The notes below the pieces were generated by a model that saw only the letters and a program-made list of their open reading frames with translations, was not told the origin of the DNA and did not search any database. Shown piece by piece: positions 16,501 to 24,851 of a stretch of DNA of 64,000 bases. A program made the translations under genes and the position numbers. Positions within the stretch are counted from its first letter, which is position 1; each line of letters begins with the position of its first letter. This stretch comes from Actinomadura alba (GTDB lineage Bacteria; Actinomycetota; Actinomycetes; Streptosporangiales; Streptosporangiaceae): assembly GCF_014323705.1 (NCBI RefSeq), contig NZ_JABVEC010000006.1:1-64000 (forward strand), given 5' to 3'.

Positions 16501-17424
16501 TCAGGTGCCGGAAGGCGCTGGAATGAGCGATTGCAGAGCCGCGAGGCTGCTGGTCTCGACCGGCGACGGCGGCGCTGCCTCCGGCGCGAGCAGCCGGAAG
16601 CTGCTCGGCGCGATCCCGTACGTCGTCCGGAACCGGCGGGAGAAGTGATAGGCGTCGGCAAAACCGCACTGGACGGCGATGGACTGCAGGGACAGGTTGC
16701 TCATCCAGAGCAGTGGCTCCGCCCTGGCGAGTCGCAGCAGTTCGAGGGCCGCCACGGGTCCGACACCGAACTGGCGGCGGAAGATCCGGCACAGTGTGCT
16801 CGTCGAGACCTCTGCGGCCGACGCCAGCTGTCGCAGTGACATCGGCCGGGCTCTGCCGTCGGACCACTGGTCACGCACAGCACGCATCATCGCGACGATG
16901 GGTTCGGGAAGTGCCGCCGGGCGCCCGTCAGCCGGTGCGGGGCCGGTCACAAAGGTCAGCAGTAGCAGCCGTAGCGTCTCGCGTGCGAGGTCCTGCCAAC
17001 CTGGTGGGCATGTGGTCCCAAGCCAGAGCAGGTACTGGCACAGGGCGCCCATCGGGTCGTGCCGGCCTCCAAGGTCGCGGACGAGCGGCCAACCGGAGTC
17101 CTCGGCGACGGGCCGGGTCAGCCCGAAGTGGACATAGGCATGGCGGGTCGGCCTATGGGGATCCCAGTTGAACGCGTCGCGCATCCCGGGCCGAACGAGC
17201 AGCAGTGTGCCCGGCGCCAGCGACACCCGCCTGTCCTCCCACAGCCAGGCGGCGTTTCCGCTCAGGATCCAGACGAACTGGTACGACCGCGCTTCCCGTG
17301 GCCCGAAGGTCGAGCCCGGCGGGTAGTCCGCGACCGCGGGTCCGAGCCGGGCGGCGAGTTCCACGGCGAGGCCGTCCCCATGCCGGCCCGGGATGCCGCT
17401 CATGGCCATCGGAACGTCGCTCAT
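16501..17424 (-). CDS. AraC-family transcriptional regulator with cupin sensor domain
   Basis: Residues ~25-110 form an AraC-type cupin (SYQFVWILSGNAAWLWED, then PGTLLLVRPGMRDAF). Residues ~205-290 form the double helix-turn-helix: MSLRQLASAAEVSTSTLCRIFRRQFG and LSLQSIAVQCGFADAYHFSRRFRTTYG. It lies 28 bp downstream of the phytanoyl-CoA dioxygenase gene on the same strand and probably regulates that gene or the sugar operon beyond it. An earlier GTG at 17469 overlaps the upstream gene and is the alternative start. Confidence 0.88.
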   Translation of the reverse strand: MSDVPMAMSGIPGRHGDGLAVELAARLGPAVADYPPGSTFGPREARSYQFVWILSGNAAWLWEDRRVSLAPGTLLLVRPGMRDAFNWDPHRPTRHAYVHFGLTRPVAEDSGWPLVRDLGGRHDPMGALCQYLLWLGTTCPPGWQDLARETLRLLLLTFVTGPAPADGRPAALPEPIVAMMRAVRDQWSDGRARPMSLRQLASAAEVSTSTLCRIFRRQFGVGPVAALELLRLARAEPLLWMSNLSLQSIAVQCGFADAYHFSRRFRTTYGIAPSSFRLLAPEAAPPSPVETSSLAALQSLIPAPSGT

Positions 17425-17452
17425 CCGAGCGGCCGTGGCTTCGAACGTGGCT

Positions 17453-18343
17453 TCAACGATCGCAACCACCCTCCCGGTCGGGGCGAATCCGCGGGCTGCG
17501 CACCTCCTCGACGCCCTTGTACTCGTACGGGTCGCGGCCGGCGACGAGAACGATGTCGCGGAAGTCTGCCTGTGCCATGTTCCGGCCCTCCTCAGGGCGT
17601 GTCCAGGGCAGCAGCGACTCAGCGCTCATGTAGTGGTTGGCGAGGGCTCGTCGGTAGCCGTGTCGTCCGGTGTTCGGCAACGACTTGTGCAACAGGTAGC
17701 CGTTGAACAGCAGCACCGAGCCGGCCGCCATCTCGACGGGTACGGCATCGGCGTCGGAGTACGGGAAACCGTAGGACTCCACCGTGCAGTCGTACCGAGG
17801 GTCGTCGTGGTCGCGGTTCGGGTAGAGCACGCCGCGACGGTGGGAGCCGGGGAGCACCCAGAGACATCCGTTCTCGACGGTGGCGTCGTCAAGAGCGATC
17901 CAGGCGGCCGTCAACGAGCGATCCCGGGTCGGGATGAACATCTCGTCCTGGTGCCAGGCCTGGCCAGGCCTGCCCTCGGACTTGATGAACAGCATCGACT
18001 GCATCGACTTCAGGTTCGGGCCGATGATCTCGGTGAGCGGCTCGACGATCGCGGGATGTCGCATCGTGTCGAGCATGAGCGCGGAGAGCTTGTGCGGATA
18101 GTGGATGCACAGGAACCGGCGCATCACGTCGTCGTCGCCGTCGCGAGGGCCGGCCGGGACGCTTCCCTGGATGTCGCCGAGTTCACCGCGGCAGATCCGG
18201 ACCGTCTCCGCGAGCAGGCCGTCGACCTCTTCACGGGTCAGGGCGCTTTCCAGGATGACGAATCCGTCCTGGTCGAAGCGGGATCTCAGGTCGTCGAGCC
18301 GGTGGCCGGCCGGTGCGTACCGGTTCAATGCTCGTGCGGTCAT
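17453..18343 (-). CDS. Phytanoyl-CoA dioxygenase (PhyH)-family oxygenase
   Basis: The 296-residue protein is an Fe(II)/2-oxoglutarate-dependent oxygenase. The iron-binding facial triad is visible as His131-x-Asp133 in AWHQDEMF and His219 in GYLLHKS; the 2-oxoglutarate-binding arginine is likely in RHGYRRAL. Family members hydroxylate diverse small molecules, not only phytanoyl-CoA. It heads a two-gene unit with the AraC regulator and is divergent from the LacI-led operon, sharing its 210-bp promoter region, which suggests it modifies a compound from that pathway. The ATG at 18343 is preceded by GGAAGGG. Confidence 0.88.
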   Translation of the reverse strand: MTARALNRYAPAGHRLDDLRSRFDQDGFVILESALTREEVDGLLAETVRICRGELGDIQGSVPAGPRDGDDDVMRRFLCIHYPHKLSALMLDTMRHPAIVEPLTEIIGPNLKSMQSMLFIKSEGRPGQAWHQDEMFIPTRDRSLTAAWIALDDATVENGCLWVLPGSHRRGVLYPNRDHDDPRYDCTVESYGFPYSDADAVPVEMAAGSVLLFNGYLLHKSLPNTGRHGYRRALANHYMSAESLLPWTRPEEGRNMAQADFRDIVLVAGRDPYEYKGVEEVRSPRIRPDREGGCDR

Positions 18344-18529
18344 CGGTGCCCTTCCTCTCCTGTGGTCGTTGTCATCGTTCAGATCCTGCGGCTCATGCCG
18401 TGGATCGGCCATGGCTCGACCGCGCATGCGGATGGCGAATCCTGTCGCGTGGCCGCACGCGCGGATATCCGGCGCAGTGACACCTCTTGACCCTGGCGAA
18501 ACACGAGCGTAACTTTCAGCGAACCAGAT

Positions 18530-18543
18530 CTAATACGTATTAG
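18530..18543. promoter_or_regulatory. Perfect palindrome CTAATACGTATTAG, LacI-family operator
   Basis: The 14-bp palindrome has the central CpG expected of LacI-family sites, where hinge helices insert. It ends directly before the GAGGAGG ribosome binding site of the lacI-type gene. Binding here would block the downstream operon and could also affect the divergent PhyH/AraC unit. No second exact copy was noticed in the window. Confidence 0.65.
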
Positions 18544-18553
18544 AGGAGGACCG

Positions 18554-19681
18554 ATGCCCCCTCCCCAGTCGCGCCGAAAAGCCACCCAGGTGGACATCGC
18601 GCGGCGTGCGGGCGTCTCGCAGGCGACGGTGTCGCTGGTCATCAGCGGCGGCGCGGTGAGCGACCAGATCGCGGAGTCGACCAGGCAGGCCGTCCTGGCA
18701 GCGGCGGCCGAGCTCGGCTACTCGGTCAACGTCGCCGCGCGCAGCCTCAAGGGCGGCCGGAATCGGCTACTCGGGCTCTACACGTTCGAGCCGGTGTTCC
18801 CGACCGACCAGCGCGACTTCTACTACCCGTTCCTGCTCGCGGTCGAGGAGGAGACGGCCAGGCAGGGCTACGACCTGTTGCTGTTCAGCTCGGTGAACGC
18901 GTCCGCCGATCGGTCCATCTACGCCAGCGGGGCGAACCGGCTCAAGCTCGCCGACGGCTGCGTCCTGCTCGGTCGCAACGTACGGCGCGAGGAGCTGGCC
19001 GCGCTCATGCGCGAGGACTTTCCGTTCGTCTTCATCGGCCGGCGCGAGGTCGACGAGGGTGAGCTGTCCTATGTCGCCGTCGACTACGTCACCGCGACCA
19101 GCGCGATGGTCGCCGAGCTGAGCCGGCTCGGCCACGAACGGATCCTGTACCTGCGGGCCATGGAGGACACCGAGCCCACGCGGGATCGCGAGGAGGGCTA
19201 TCGTCGCGGCCTGGACGAGGCAGGTATCCCGTTCGACGAGTCGCTCGTCCAAGGCCTGGCCGACCCCGCCGGTCTCTCGGTCGAGCGACTGCAGCACTGG
19301 ATCGGCAGCCTTGGCGTCACGGCCGTCCTGATCGAGCCCACCGAGGACGACCGGCTGGTACAGGCCCTCGCCGTGATGGACGACACCGCACGGGTCCGAT
19401 TCCCCGACGACTGCTCGGTCGCGCTGCTCGGTGACCCGCCCTCGTGGACGTCGGACCTGCGTGACTGGACCCGCTTCTCCCTGCCGCGGACCCAGATGGC
19501 GCGCGAAGCGGTACGGATGCTGATCGATCTGCTGGGTGAGGTGTCCCCGGCACCGCGGCAGCTCTCGATTCCCTGCAGCTTTGTGCCCGGGGACTCGATC
19601 GGCCCCGTCCCGAGCGGCGGCGCCCAGCCAGATCAGGCAAGCCGGCCCGATCAGGCAAGCCGGAGAAGGCGGGAGCCATGA
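18554..19681 (+). CDS. LacI-family transcriptional repressor, first gene of the sugar operon
   Basis: The 375-residue protein has a LacI helix-turn-helix (TQVDIARRAGVSQATVSLVI) and hinge (AARSLKGGRNRLLGLYT), then a periplasmic-binding-like sensor domain (residues ~65-345). It should repress the operon until an import product binds. A short in-frame duplication encodes two successive P-D-Q-A-S-R units near the C-terminus. The last four bases overlap the first permease gene as ATGA. Having the regulator as the first operon gene with a palindrome at its own promoter implies autoregulation. Confidence 0.93.
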   Translation: MPPPQSRRKATQVDIARRAGVSQATVSLVISGGAVSDQIAESTRQAVLAAAAELGYSVNVAARSLKGGRNRLLGLYTFEPVFPTDQRDFYYPFLLAVEEETARQGYDLLLFSSVNASADRSIYASGANRLKLADGCVLLGRNVRREELAALMREDFPFVFIGRREVDEGELSYVAVDYVTATSAMVAELSRLGHERILYLRAMEDTEPTRDREEGYRRGLDEAGIPFDESLVQGLADPAGLSVERLQHWIGSLGVTAVLIEPTEDDRLVQALAVMDDTARVRFPDDCSVALLGDPPSWTSDLRDWTRFSLPRTQMAREAVRMLIDLLGEVSPAPRQLSIPCSFVPGDSIGPVPSGGAQPDQASRPDQASRRRREP

Positions 19682-20607
19682 CACGGATGATCATGCGCCG
19701 GCTGCTCATCGGCGTTTTCGTGATGTGGGGTGCGGCGTCTCTGATCTTCGTGATCGTCCGCGCGGCACCCGGTGACCCGGCGAGCGTGCTGCTCGGGCCG
19801 GACGCGAGTCGCGAGCAGGTCGCGCGGCTGAACGCGTCGCTGGGCCTCGACCGCCCGCTCCTGGTCCAGTACGTCGGATATCTCGGCGATGTCGTACGGC
19901 TGGACTTCGGCGAGTCGCACCGGCTCGCGCGTCCGGCCATGGGGGCCGTGTTCGAGCGGTTGCCCGCCACGCTCGAACTGACCCTGGCGGCCACGGCGCT
20001 CGCGGTGATCGTGGGGCTGACCCTGGGGCTCGTCGCCGGCGGGCGACCCGACGGGATCGTCGACAGGGTGGTCTCCGCGACGACGGTCGCGCTGCAGTCG
20101 TTCCCGACGTTCTGGGTGGGGATCATGCTGATCCTGCTCTTCGCCCTCGGTCTGCGCCTGCTGCCGAGCGCGGGCGTGGGCACACCGGCCCACATGGTTC
20201 TCCCCGCGGTCACACTGTCGCTCCCGTTCACCGCGATCGTCGCCCGGCTGACCCGCAGCAGCGTGGTGGAGGCGATGCGGGAGCCCTATGTGACCACGGC
20301 CCGGTCCAAGGGCCTCACCGAAACCCAGGTGCTCCTCGGGCACGCGTTGCGCAACTCGCTGATCCCGGTGGTCACGATCGTGGGCCTGCAGATGGGGGCC
20401 CTGATGGGCGGCGCGGTGATCGTCGAGAACGTCTTCGCCTGGCCCGGCCTGGGCTCCTTGATCGTCGATGCGGTCGCCAACCGTGACTACGCGGTCGTCC
20501 AGGCGGCGACGCTGCTGATCGCCGGCGTGGTGATGGTGCTCAACCTGGTCGCCGACCTGCTCTACACCCGACTGGACCCGCGCATTCGCATGGACGGTGG
20601 GTCATGA
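19678..20607 (+). CDS. ABC transporter permease, DppB/OppB type
   Basis: The 309-residue integral membrane protein has about six helices. The N-terminal region is typical of DppB (RAAPGDPASVLLGPDASREQ and a leucine-rich LNASLGLDRPLLVQY motif). A cytoplasmic EAA loop (EAMREPYVTTARSKGLTE) contacts the ATPase. It pairs with the next permease to form the channel. It overlaps its neighbours by ATGA at both ends, so translation is coupled. Confidence 0.93.
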   Translation: MTRMIMRRLLIGVFVMWGAASLIFVIVRAAPGDPASVLLGPDASREQVARLNASLGLDRPLLVQYVGYLGDVVRLDFGESHRLARPAMGAVFERLPATLELTLAATALAVIVGLTLGLVAGGRPDGIVDRVVSATTVALQSFPTFWVGIMLILLFALGLRLLPSAGVGTPAHMVLPAVTLSLPFTAIVARLTRSSVVEAMREPYVTTARSKGLTETQVLLGHALRNSLIPVVTIVGLQMGALMGGAVIVENVFAWPGLGSLIVDAVANRDYAVVQAATLLIAGVVMVLNLVADLLYTRLDPRIRMDGGS

Positions 20608-21506
20608 CCGGCATCCCGGCTCCGGCGGTGATCGCCGCACCACGCCAGGATCGGCGGCGCATGCTCGCCCGGGTGCCCTTCGCGATCGTCGGACTGTACC
20701 TGTTCGTCGCCGTCTTCGGGCCGCTGCTCATCACCTACGACCCGGTGCACACGCCCCTCGGTGACCGCCTGCTCTCTCCCGGCTCCATGACCTCTACGGG
20801 CGACACCGCGTGGCTGGGGACCGACGGGCTGGGGCGCGACATCCTGGCCCAGATCGTGTACGGCGCACGCACCTCCGTGGTCATCGGGGCGGCGACGGTG
20901 GGCCTGTCGTGTCTCGTCGGCGTCGGTCTGGGCGCGGTCGCGGGATACGCGCGGGGGTGGCTCGACGCCGTACTGGCCCGCGTCTTCGACGTGCTGCTCG
21001 CATTCCCGGCGATCCTGCTGGCGATCGTGATCGCGGGCGCCTTCGAGCGAAGTGTCCTGGTCGTGGTCGTCGCTCTCTCGGCGACAGCGTGGATCTCCTT
21101 CGCACGCGTGACCCGAGGCGTCGCGCTCTCCCTGCGGGAACGCGCCTGGGTCGACGCGGCCCGCGTGATGGGGGTGCGCGGTCGCTCGATCCTCGGACGC
21201 CACGTGCTGCCGTTCACGGCCGGTCCGGTCATCGCGCTGGCCACCCTCGAGTTCGCCCTGGTCGTTCTGGCGGAGGCGGGGCTGAGCTTCCTCGGCATCG
21301 GGTTGCCTTCGTCCGCGGTGTCGTGGGGGCAGACCATCGCCAACGGCAAGGGCTACCTCGAGTCGGCGTGGTGGATCTCCACTCTGCCGGGACTCACTTT
21401 GTCCGTACTGATCATCAACATCGGGATTCTCGGTGACCAGCTGACCGCCCGGTACGGGCGCGGCCGTCTCGACGACCGTCGCACCAAGACAGGAGACCCC
21501 CTATGA
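20604..21506 (+). CDS. ABC transporter permease, DppC/OppC type
   Basis: The 300-residue protein has an N-terminal helix (VPFAIVGLYLFVAVFGPLLI), the DppC signature HTPLGDR...WLGTDGLGRDILAQIVYGARTS and five further helices. The EAA-like loop is ERAWVDAARVMGVRG. It is the partner of the DppB-like permease and overlaps both neighbours by ATGA. Confidence 0.93.
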   Translation: MTGIPAPAVIAAPRQDRRRMLARVPFAIVGLYLFVAVFGPLLITYDPVHTPLGDRLLSPGSMTSTGDTAWLGTDGLGRDILAQIVYGARTSVVIGAATVGLSCLVGVGLGAVAGYARGWLDAVLARVFDVLLAFPAILLAIVIAGAFERSVLVVVVALSATAWISFARVTRGVALSLRERAWVDAARVMGVRGRSILGRHVLPFTAGPVIALATLEFALVVLAEAGLSFLGIGLPSSAVSWGQTIANGKGYLESAWWISTLPGLTLSVLIINIGILGDQLTARYGRGRLDDRRTKTGDPL

Positions 21507-23035
21507 CCAAGTTCCGTGTGCGCGGAGGCATGCCGCTGGCGATGCTGTCCGCTGCCGTCGCCACCGCCACAGTCCTCGCCGGGTGTTCGACGGTCACGGG
21601 CGGCAACGACCCGAAAGGCGCGGCGAACCGGCTGACGGCGGCGGGCACGTACGCCATCGAGAGCCTCGACCCGCACGGCGCGCAAGGCGCATCCACCGGG
21701 ACGCAGTTCGCCGGGCAGGCGATCTTCAGCCGGCTGGTCCGGCCGAAACCGGATGGATCGCTCACCGGTGATCTCGCCAAGTCGTGGCGGGCGAACGACG
21801 ACGCGTCGGAGTGGACGCTCACCCTCCGCGAGGACGCGACCTTCAGCGACGGCAAGCCGGTCACCGCGAACGACGTCGTCGCCTCCTTCAAGCGGATGAT
21901 GGCGCTCGACGGCCCGAACGCCGGTAACTTCCCCGACTACACGATGACCGCGACGTCGGGCACCGAGGTAGTGATCAAGGCGCCGGCCCCGGACGCGGCG
22001 ATCCCGGGCAAGCTCGGCCTGTTCTACGTGATCCCAGCGGACGTCAAGCCGGACGACACGAAGTTCTTCGACAAGCCGGTCGGCTCCGGTCCGTTCACCG
22101 TAGAGCGGTACACGCCCGGGGAGGCACTCGTGCTGGTGCCCAACAAGAAGTACTGGGGCAAGCGGGCTGAGCTCGGCCAGGTCACCATCCGGAACATCCC
22201 GGAGCTCTCCGCCCGGCTGACCGCGCTGCGCACCGGTGAAGTGGACGTCGTCTGGGGTATCCCCGACGATCAGCTTCCGGCCCTGCAGGGTGAGAAGCGC
22301 CTGACCGTGAAGACCGTTCCCAGCACCGCGGTCTTCACCATGTGGTTCAACTCCTCCACCAGGGAATTGGCCGACGCGAAGGTGCGGCGGGCGCTCTGGC
22401 AGGCGGTCGACTTCGAGACGATCATCAAGCAGCTCTACCCGAAGACCGGCACCCTGGCGGACGCACCGGTGGCGCCCGTGGTACTCGGCCACGCCGCACA
22501 GAGCCCGGTGGGGCATGACCCCAAGGCGGCGCAGGCGGCGCTCAAGGCCGCGGGATTCGACTTCTCCAAGAAGCTGCGGCTGCAGTTCGCCAACGCCGAG
22601 TTCCGGCCCTTCATCCAGGCGGTGGCGTCCGACCTGGCGGAGATCGGTGTCAAGGTCGACGCGCTGGAGAAGGAGCAGGCGGTGTTCACCGAGGACCTGC
22701 TGGCGCTCAAATGGGACGTCAACTTCCAGCAGCTCGCGACGCCGACGTTCGACGCGGCGAGCAACCTCGGCCGCCTCTACACCTGCGCGGCGAAGCGCAA
22801 CGGGTACTGCGACTCGAAGCTGGACGGCCTGCTGGCCGCCGCCGGTTCCAGCACCGACGAGGCCGAGCGGGTGAAGCTCTACGGCCGGGCAAGCGAGATC
22901 ATCTGGCGCGACGCCGTCGGCATGTTCCCCATGGCCGTCGGCATCGCCTACGCCTGGAACGGCGCCCTCGAGGGTTTCACGCCCGACCCGAGCGGGTTGC
23001 CGGACTTCTCGACCGTGAAGATCACCGGCTCGTGA
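21503..23035 (+). CDS. ABC transporter substrate-binding lipoprotein, SBP family 5
   Basis: The 510-residue precursor has a lipoprotein signal ending in VLAGC (Cys28). The mature protein shows family-5 features: the ESLDPHGA opening, FSRLVRPKPDGSLTGDLAKSW, then WTLTLREDATFSDGKPVTANDVV, and a long two-lobed fold. This family binds oligopeptides, nickel or oligosaccharides; sialic-acid transporters of this type exist (SatA of Haemophilus ducreyi). Given the surrounding hydrolases and aldolase, a sugar or sugar-acid ligand is more likely than a peptide. Confidence 0.92.
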   Translation: MTKFRVRGGMPLAMLSAAVATATVLAGCSTVTGGNDPKGAANRLTAAGTYAIESLDPHGAQGASTGTQFAGQAIFSRLVRPKPDGSLTGDLAKSWRANDDASEWTLTLREDATFSDGKPVTANDVVASFKRMMALDGPNAGNFPDYTMTATSGTEVVIKAPAPDAAIPGKLGLFYVIPADVKPDDTKFFDKPVGSGPFTVERYTPGEALVLVPNKKYWGKRAELGQVTIRNIPELSARLTALRTGEVDVVWGIPDDQLPALQGEKRLTVKTVPSTAVFTMWFNSSTRELADAKVRRALWQAVDFETIIKQLYPKTGTLADAPVAPVVLGHAAQSPVGHDPKAAQAALKAAGFDFSKKLRLQFANAEFRPFIQAVASDLAEIGVKVDALEKEQAVFTEDLLALKWDVNFQQLATPTFDAASNLGRLYTCAAKRNGYCDSKLDGLLAAAGSSTDEAERVKLYGRASEIIWRDAVGMFPMAVGIAYAWNGALEGFTPDPSGLPDFSTVKITGS

Positions 23036-23079
23036 TCCGAGCACGGATGGCGTTCCCACGCGGCGCGGAGGTGGACAGG

Positions 23080-24063
23080 ATGCCCGAGAACCCGGCCGGC
23101 GCACTCCTCCAGGTCGCCGACCTGGTCGTCGACCTTCCCGGCGGGAAGAGCGACCTCCGGGTGGTGGACGGTGTGTCGTTCGACGTGCCCGCCGGGACGA
23201 CGGTCGGGCTGATCGGCGAGTCGGGGAGCGGCAAGACGATGACCGCCCTGGCGATCATCGGGCTGCTCCCGGGCGGCGCGGCCACCGGTGGCCAGGTCGT
23301 GTGGCGCGGGGAGGACCTGCTCCACGCGGGTCCGACCCGGCGCCGGCGAGTCCGTGGCCACGAGATCTCGATGATCTTCCAGGATCCGCTCGCCGCCCTC
23401 AACCCGACCCAGCGCATCGGGCGGCAGGTCGGCGAGATCCTGCGGCGTGACGGAGTGCCTCGGGGCGAGGCCGGCCGCCGGGTCGTCGAGTTGCTCGACC
23501 GGGCCGGCGTACCTGATCCGGTGCGCCGGGCCCGGGAGTACCCGCATCAGTTCTCCGGCGGGATGCGGCAGCGGGCGATGATCGCGCTCGCCTTGGCGGG
23601 ACGCCCGTCGCTGTTGCTTGCCGACGAGCCGACGACGGCGCTGGACGTCACCGTCCAGGCCCGCATCCTTCGCCTGCTGCGCTCCATTCAGGAGCGAGAC
23701 GGGCTCGCGATGCTGCTGGTCAGCCACGACCTCCGGGTCGTCGCGCACGTGGCCGGGCAGGTCGTGGTGATGTACGCGGGCCGGGTGGCGGAGCGTGGCC
23801 CGGCGCGGCAGGTGCTGGATCGGCCGGCGCACCCGTACACCCGCGCCCTGGTGCGGAGCGTTCCCGCGGTACGGACCCGTACGGCTCTCGCTCATCCACT
23901 TCCGGGCGCGCCGGCCACCCCGGCCAACCGGCCCGCCGGATGCCCGTTCCACCCGCGCTGCCCCCTCGCGCGTGAGCGGTGCCGGCTCGAGGTGCCGGCG
24001 ATCCGGGAGGTCGGACCAGACCGCTGGAGTGCCTGTCATTTCGCCGAAGAGGTGCTGCCGTGA
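23080..24063 (+). CDS. ABC transporter ATP-binding protein, DppD/OppD type
   Basis: The 327-residue ATPase has Walker A GESGSGKT, signature [12 protein letters not shown], Walker [14 protein letters not shown] and a switch His in VSHDLR. The C-terminal oligopeptide-transporter extension has its four-cysteine pattern ([15 protein letters not shown] and a final ACHF), possibly binding an Fe-S cluster as in related proteins. The start at 23080 is chosen because GGAGGTGG lies just upstream; GTG at 23032 would overlap the previous stop as GTGA and ATG at 23047 is also in frame. Confidence 0.92.
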   Translation: MPENPAGALLQVADLVVDLPGGKSDLRVVDGVSFDVPAGTTVGLIGESGSGKTMTALAIIGLLPGGAATGGQVVWRGEDLLHAGPTRRRRVRGHEISMIFQDPLAALNPTQRIGRQVGEILRRDGVPRGEAGRRVVELLDRAGVPDPVRRAREYPHQFSGGMRQRAMIALALAGRPSLLLADEPTTALDVTVQARILRLLRSIQERDGLAMLLVSHDLRVVAHVAGQVVVMYAGRVAERGPARQVLDRPAHPYTRALVRSVPAVRTRTALAHPLPGAPATPANRPAGCPFHPRCPLARERCRLEVPAIREVGPDRWSACHFAEEVLP

Positions 24064-24851
24064 GCGCGCTGCTCGAGGTGAGCGACCTGCGTGTCAGCTT
24101 CGGCGGACGGGGGCGGCGGCGCACGGGCGCCTTCGTGGCGGTCGACGGGGTGAGCCTGACGATCACCGCGGAGCAGACGCTCGGGCTGGTCGGGGAGTCG
24201 GGGTCCGGTAAGACGACGGTGGCCCGCTGCGTCGCGGGGCTGACCCGGCCGGACTCCGGTTCGGTCGGCTTCGGCGGACGGCCGCTCGACCGGGCCGGCC
24301 GCCGGCCGCCGGAGCTGCGACGAGCCGTGCAGATGGTCTTCCAGGACCCGCGTTCGTCACTGAACCCGCGGATGACCGTCGCGTCGGTGGTCGGTGAGGC
24401 CTGGCGCACCCATCCGGTCACCGCACCGTCCGGCGACCGGACGACGGCATTGCACCGGCTGCTGTCCGACGTCGGGCTCGACGCCGAGGTGGCGTCGCGG
24501 CGAGCCGGTGAGCTGTCCGGCGGTCAGTGCCAGCGGGTCAGCATCGCCAGGGCGCTCGCCGTCCGGCCACGGCTGCTGGTGTGCGACGAGGCGGTCTCCG
24601 CGCTGGACGTCTCCGTCCAGGCCCAGATCCTGCGGTTGCTCGCCGACCTGCGCCGCACCCACCGCCTCGCGATGCTGTTCATCTCCCACGACCTCGGAGT
24701 CGTACACCAGATCGCCGATCGGGTGGCGGTGATGCGCCGGGGCGTCATCGTCGAGGAAGGGGCGACCGAGGACGTGCTCAGCGCGCCACGGCACGAGTAC
24801 ACCCAGGCCCTGCTCGACGCGGCTCTCGACCTCGGCGGGGTGGGCACGTGA
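24060..24851 (+). CDS. ABC transporter ATP-binding protein, DppF/OppF type
   Basis: The 263-residue ATPase has Walker [10 protein letters not shown], a Q-loop MVFQDPRSSLNPRM, signature LSGGQCQRVSIARAL, Walker B LLVCDEAVSALDVS and H-loop ISHDLG. It completes the heterodimeric ATPase with the preceding protein. It is shorter than typical DppF, lacking the cysteine-rich C-terminal extension. GTGA overlaps occur at both ends. Confidence 0.92.
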   Translation: MSALLEVSDLRVSFGGRGRRRTGAFVAVDGVSLTITAEQTLGLVGESGSGKTTVARCVAGLTRPDSGSVGFGGRPLDRAGRRPPELRRAVQMVFQDPRSSLNPRMTVASVVGEAWRTHPVTAPSGDRTTALHRLLSDVGLDAEVASRRAGELSGGQCQRVSIARALAVRPRLLVCDEAVSALDVSVQAQILRLLADLRRTHRLAMLFISHDLGVVHQIADRVAVMRRGVIVEEGATEDVLSAPRHEYTQALLDAALDLGGVGT

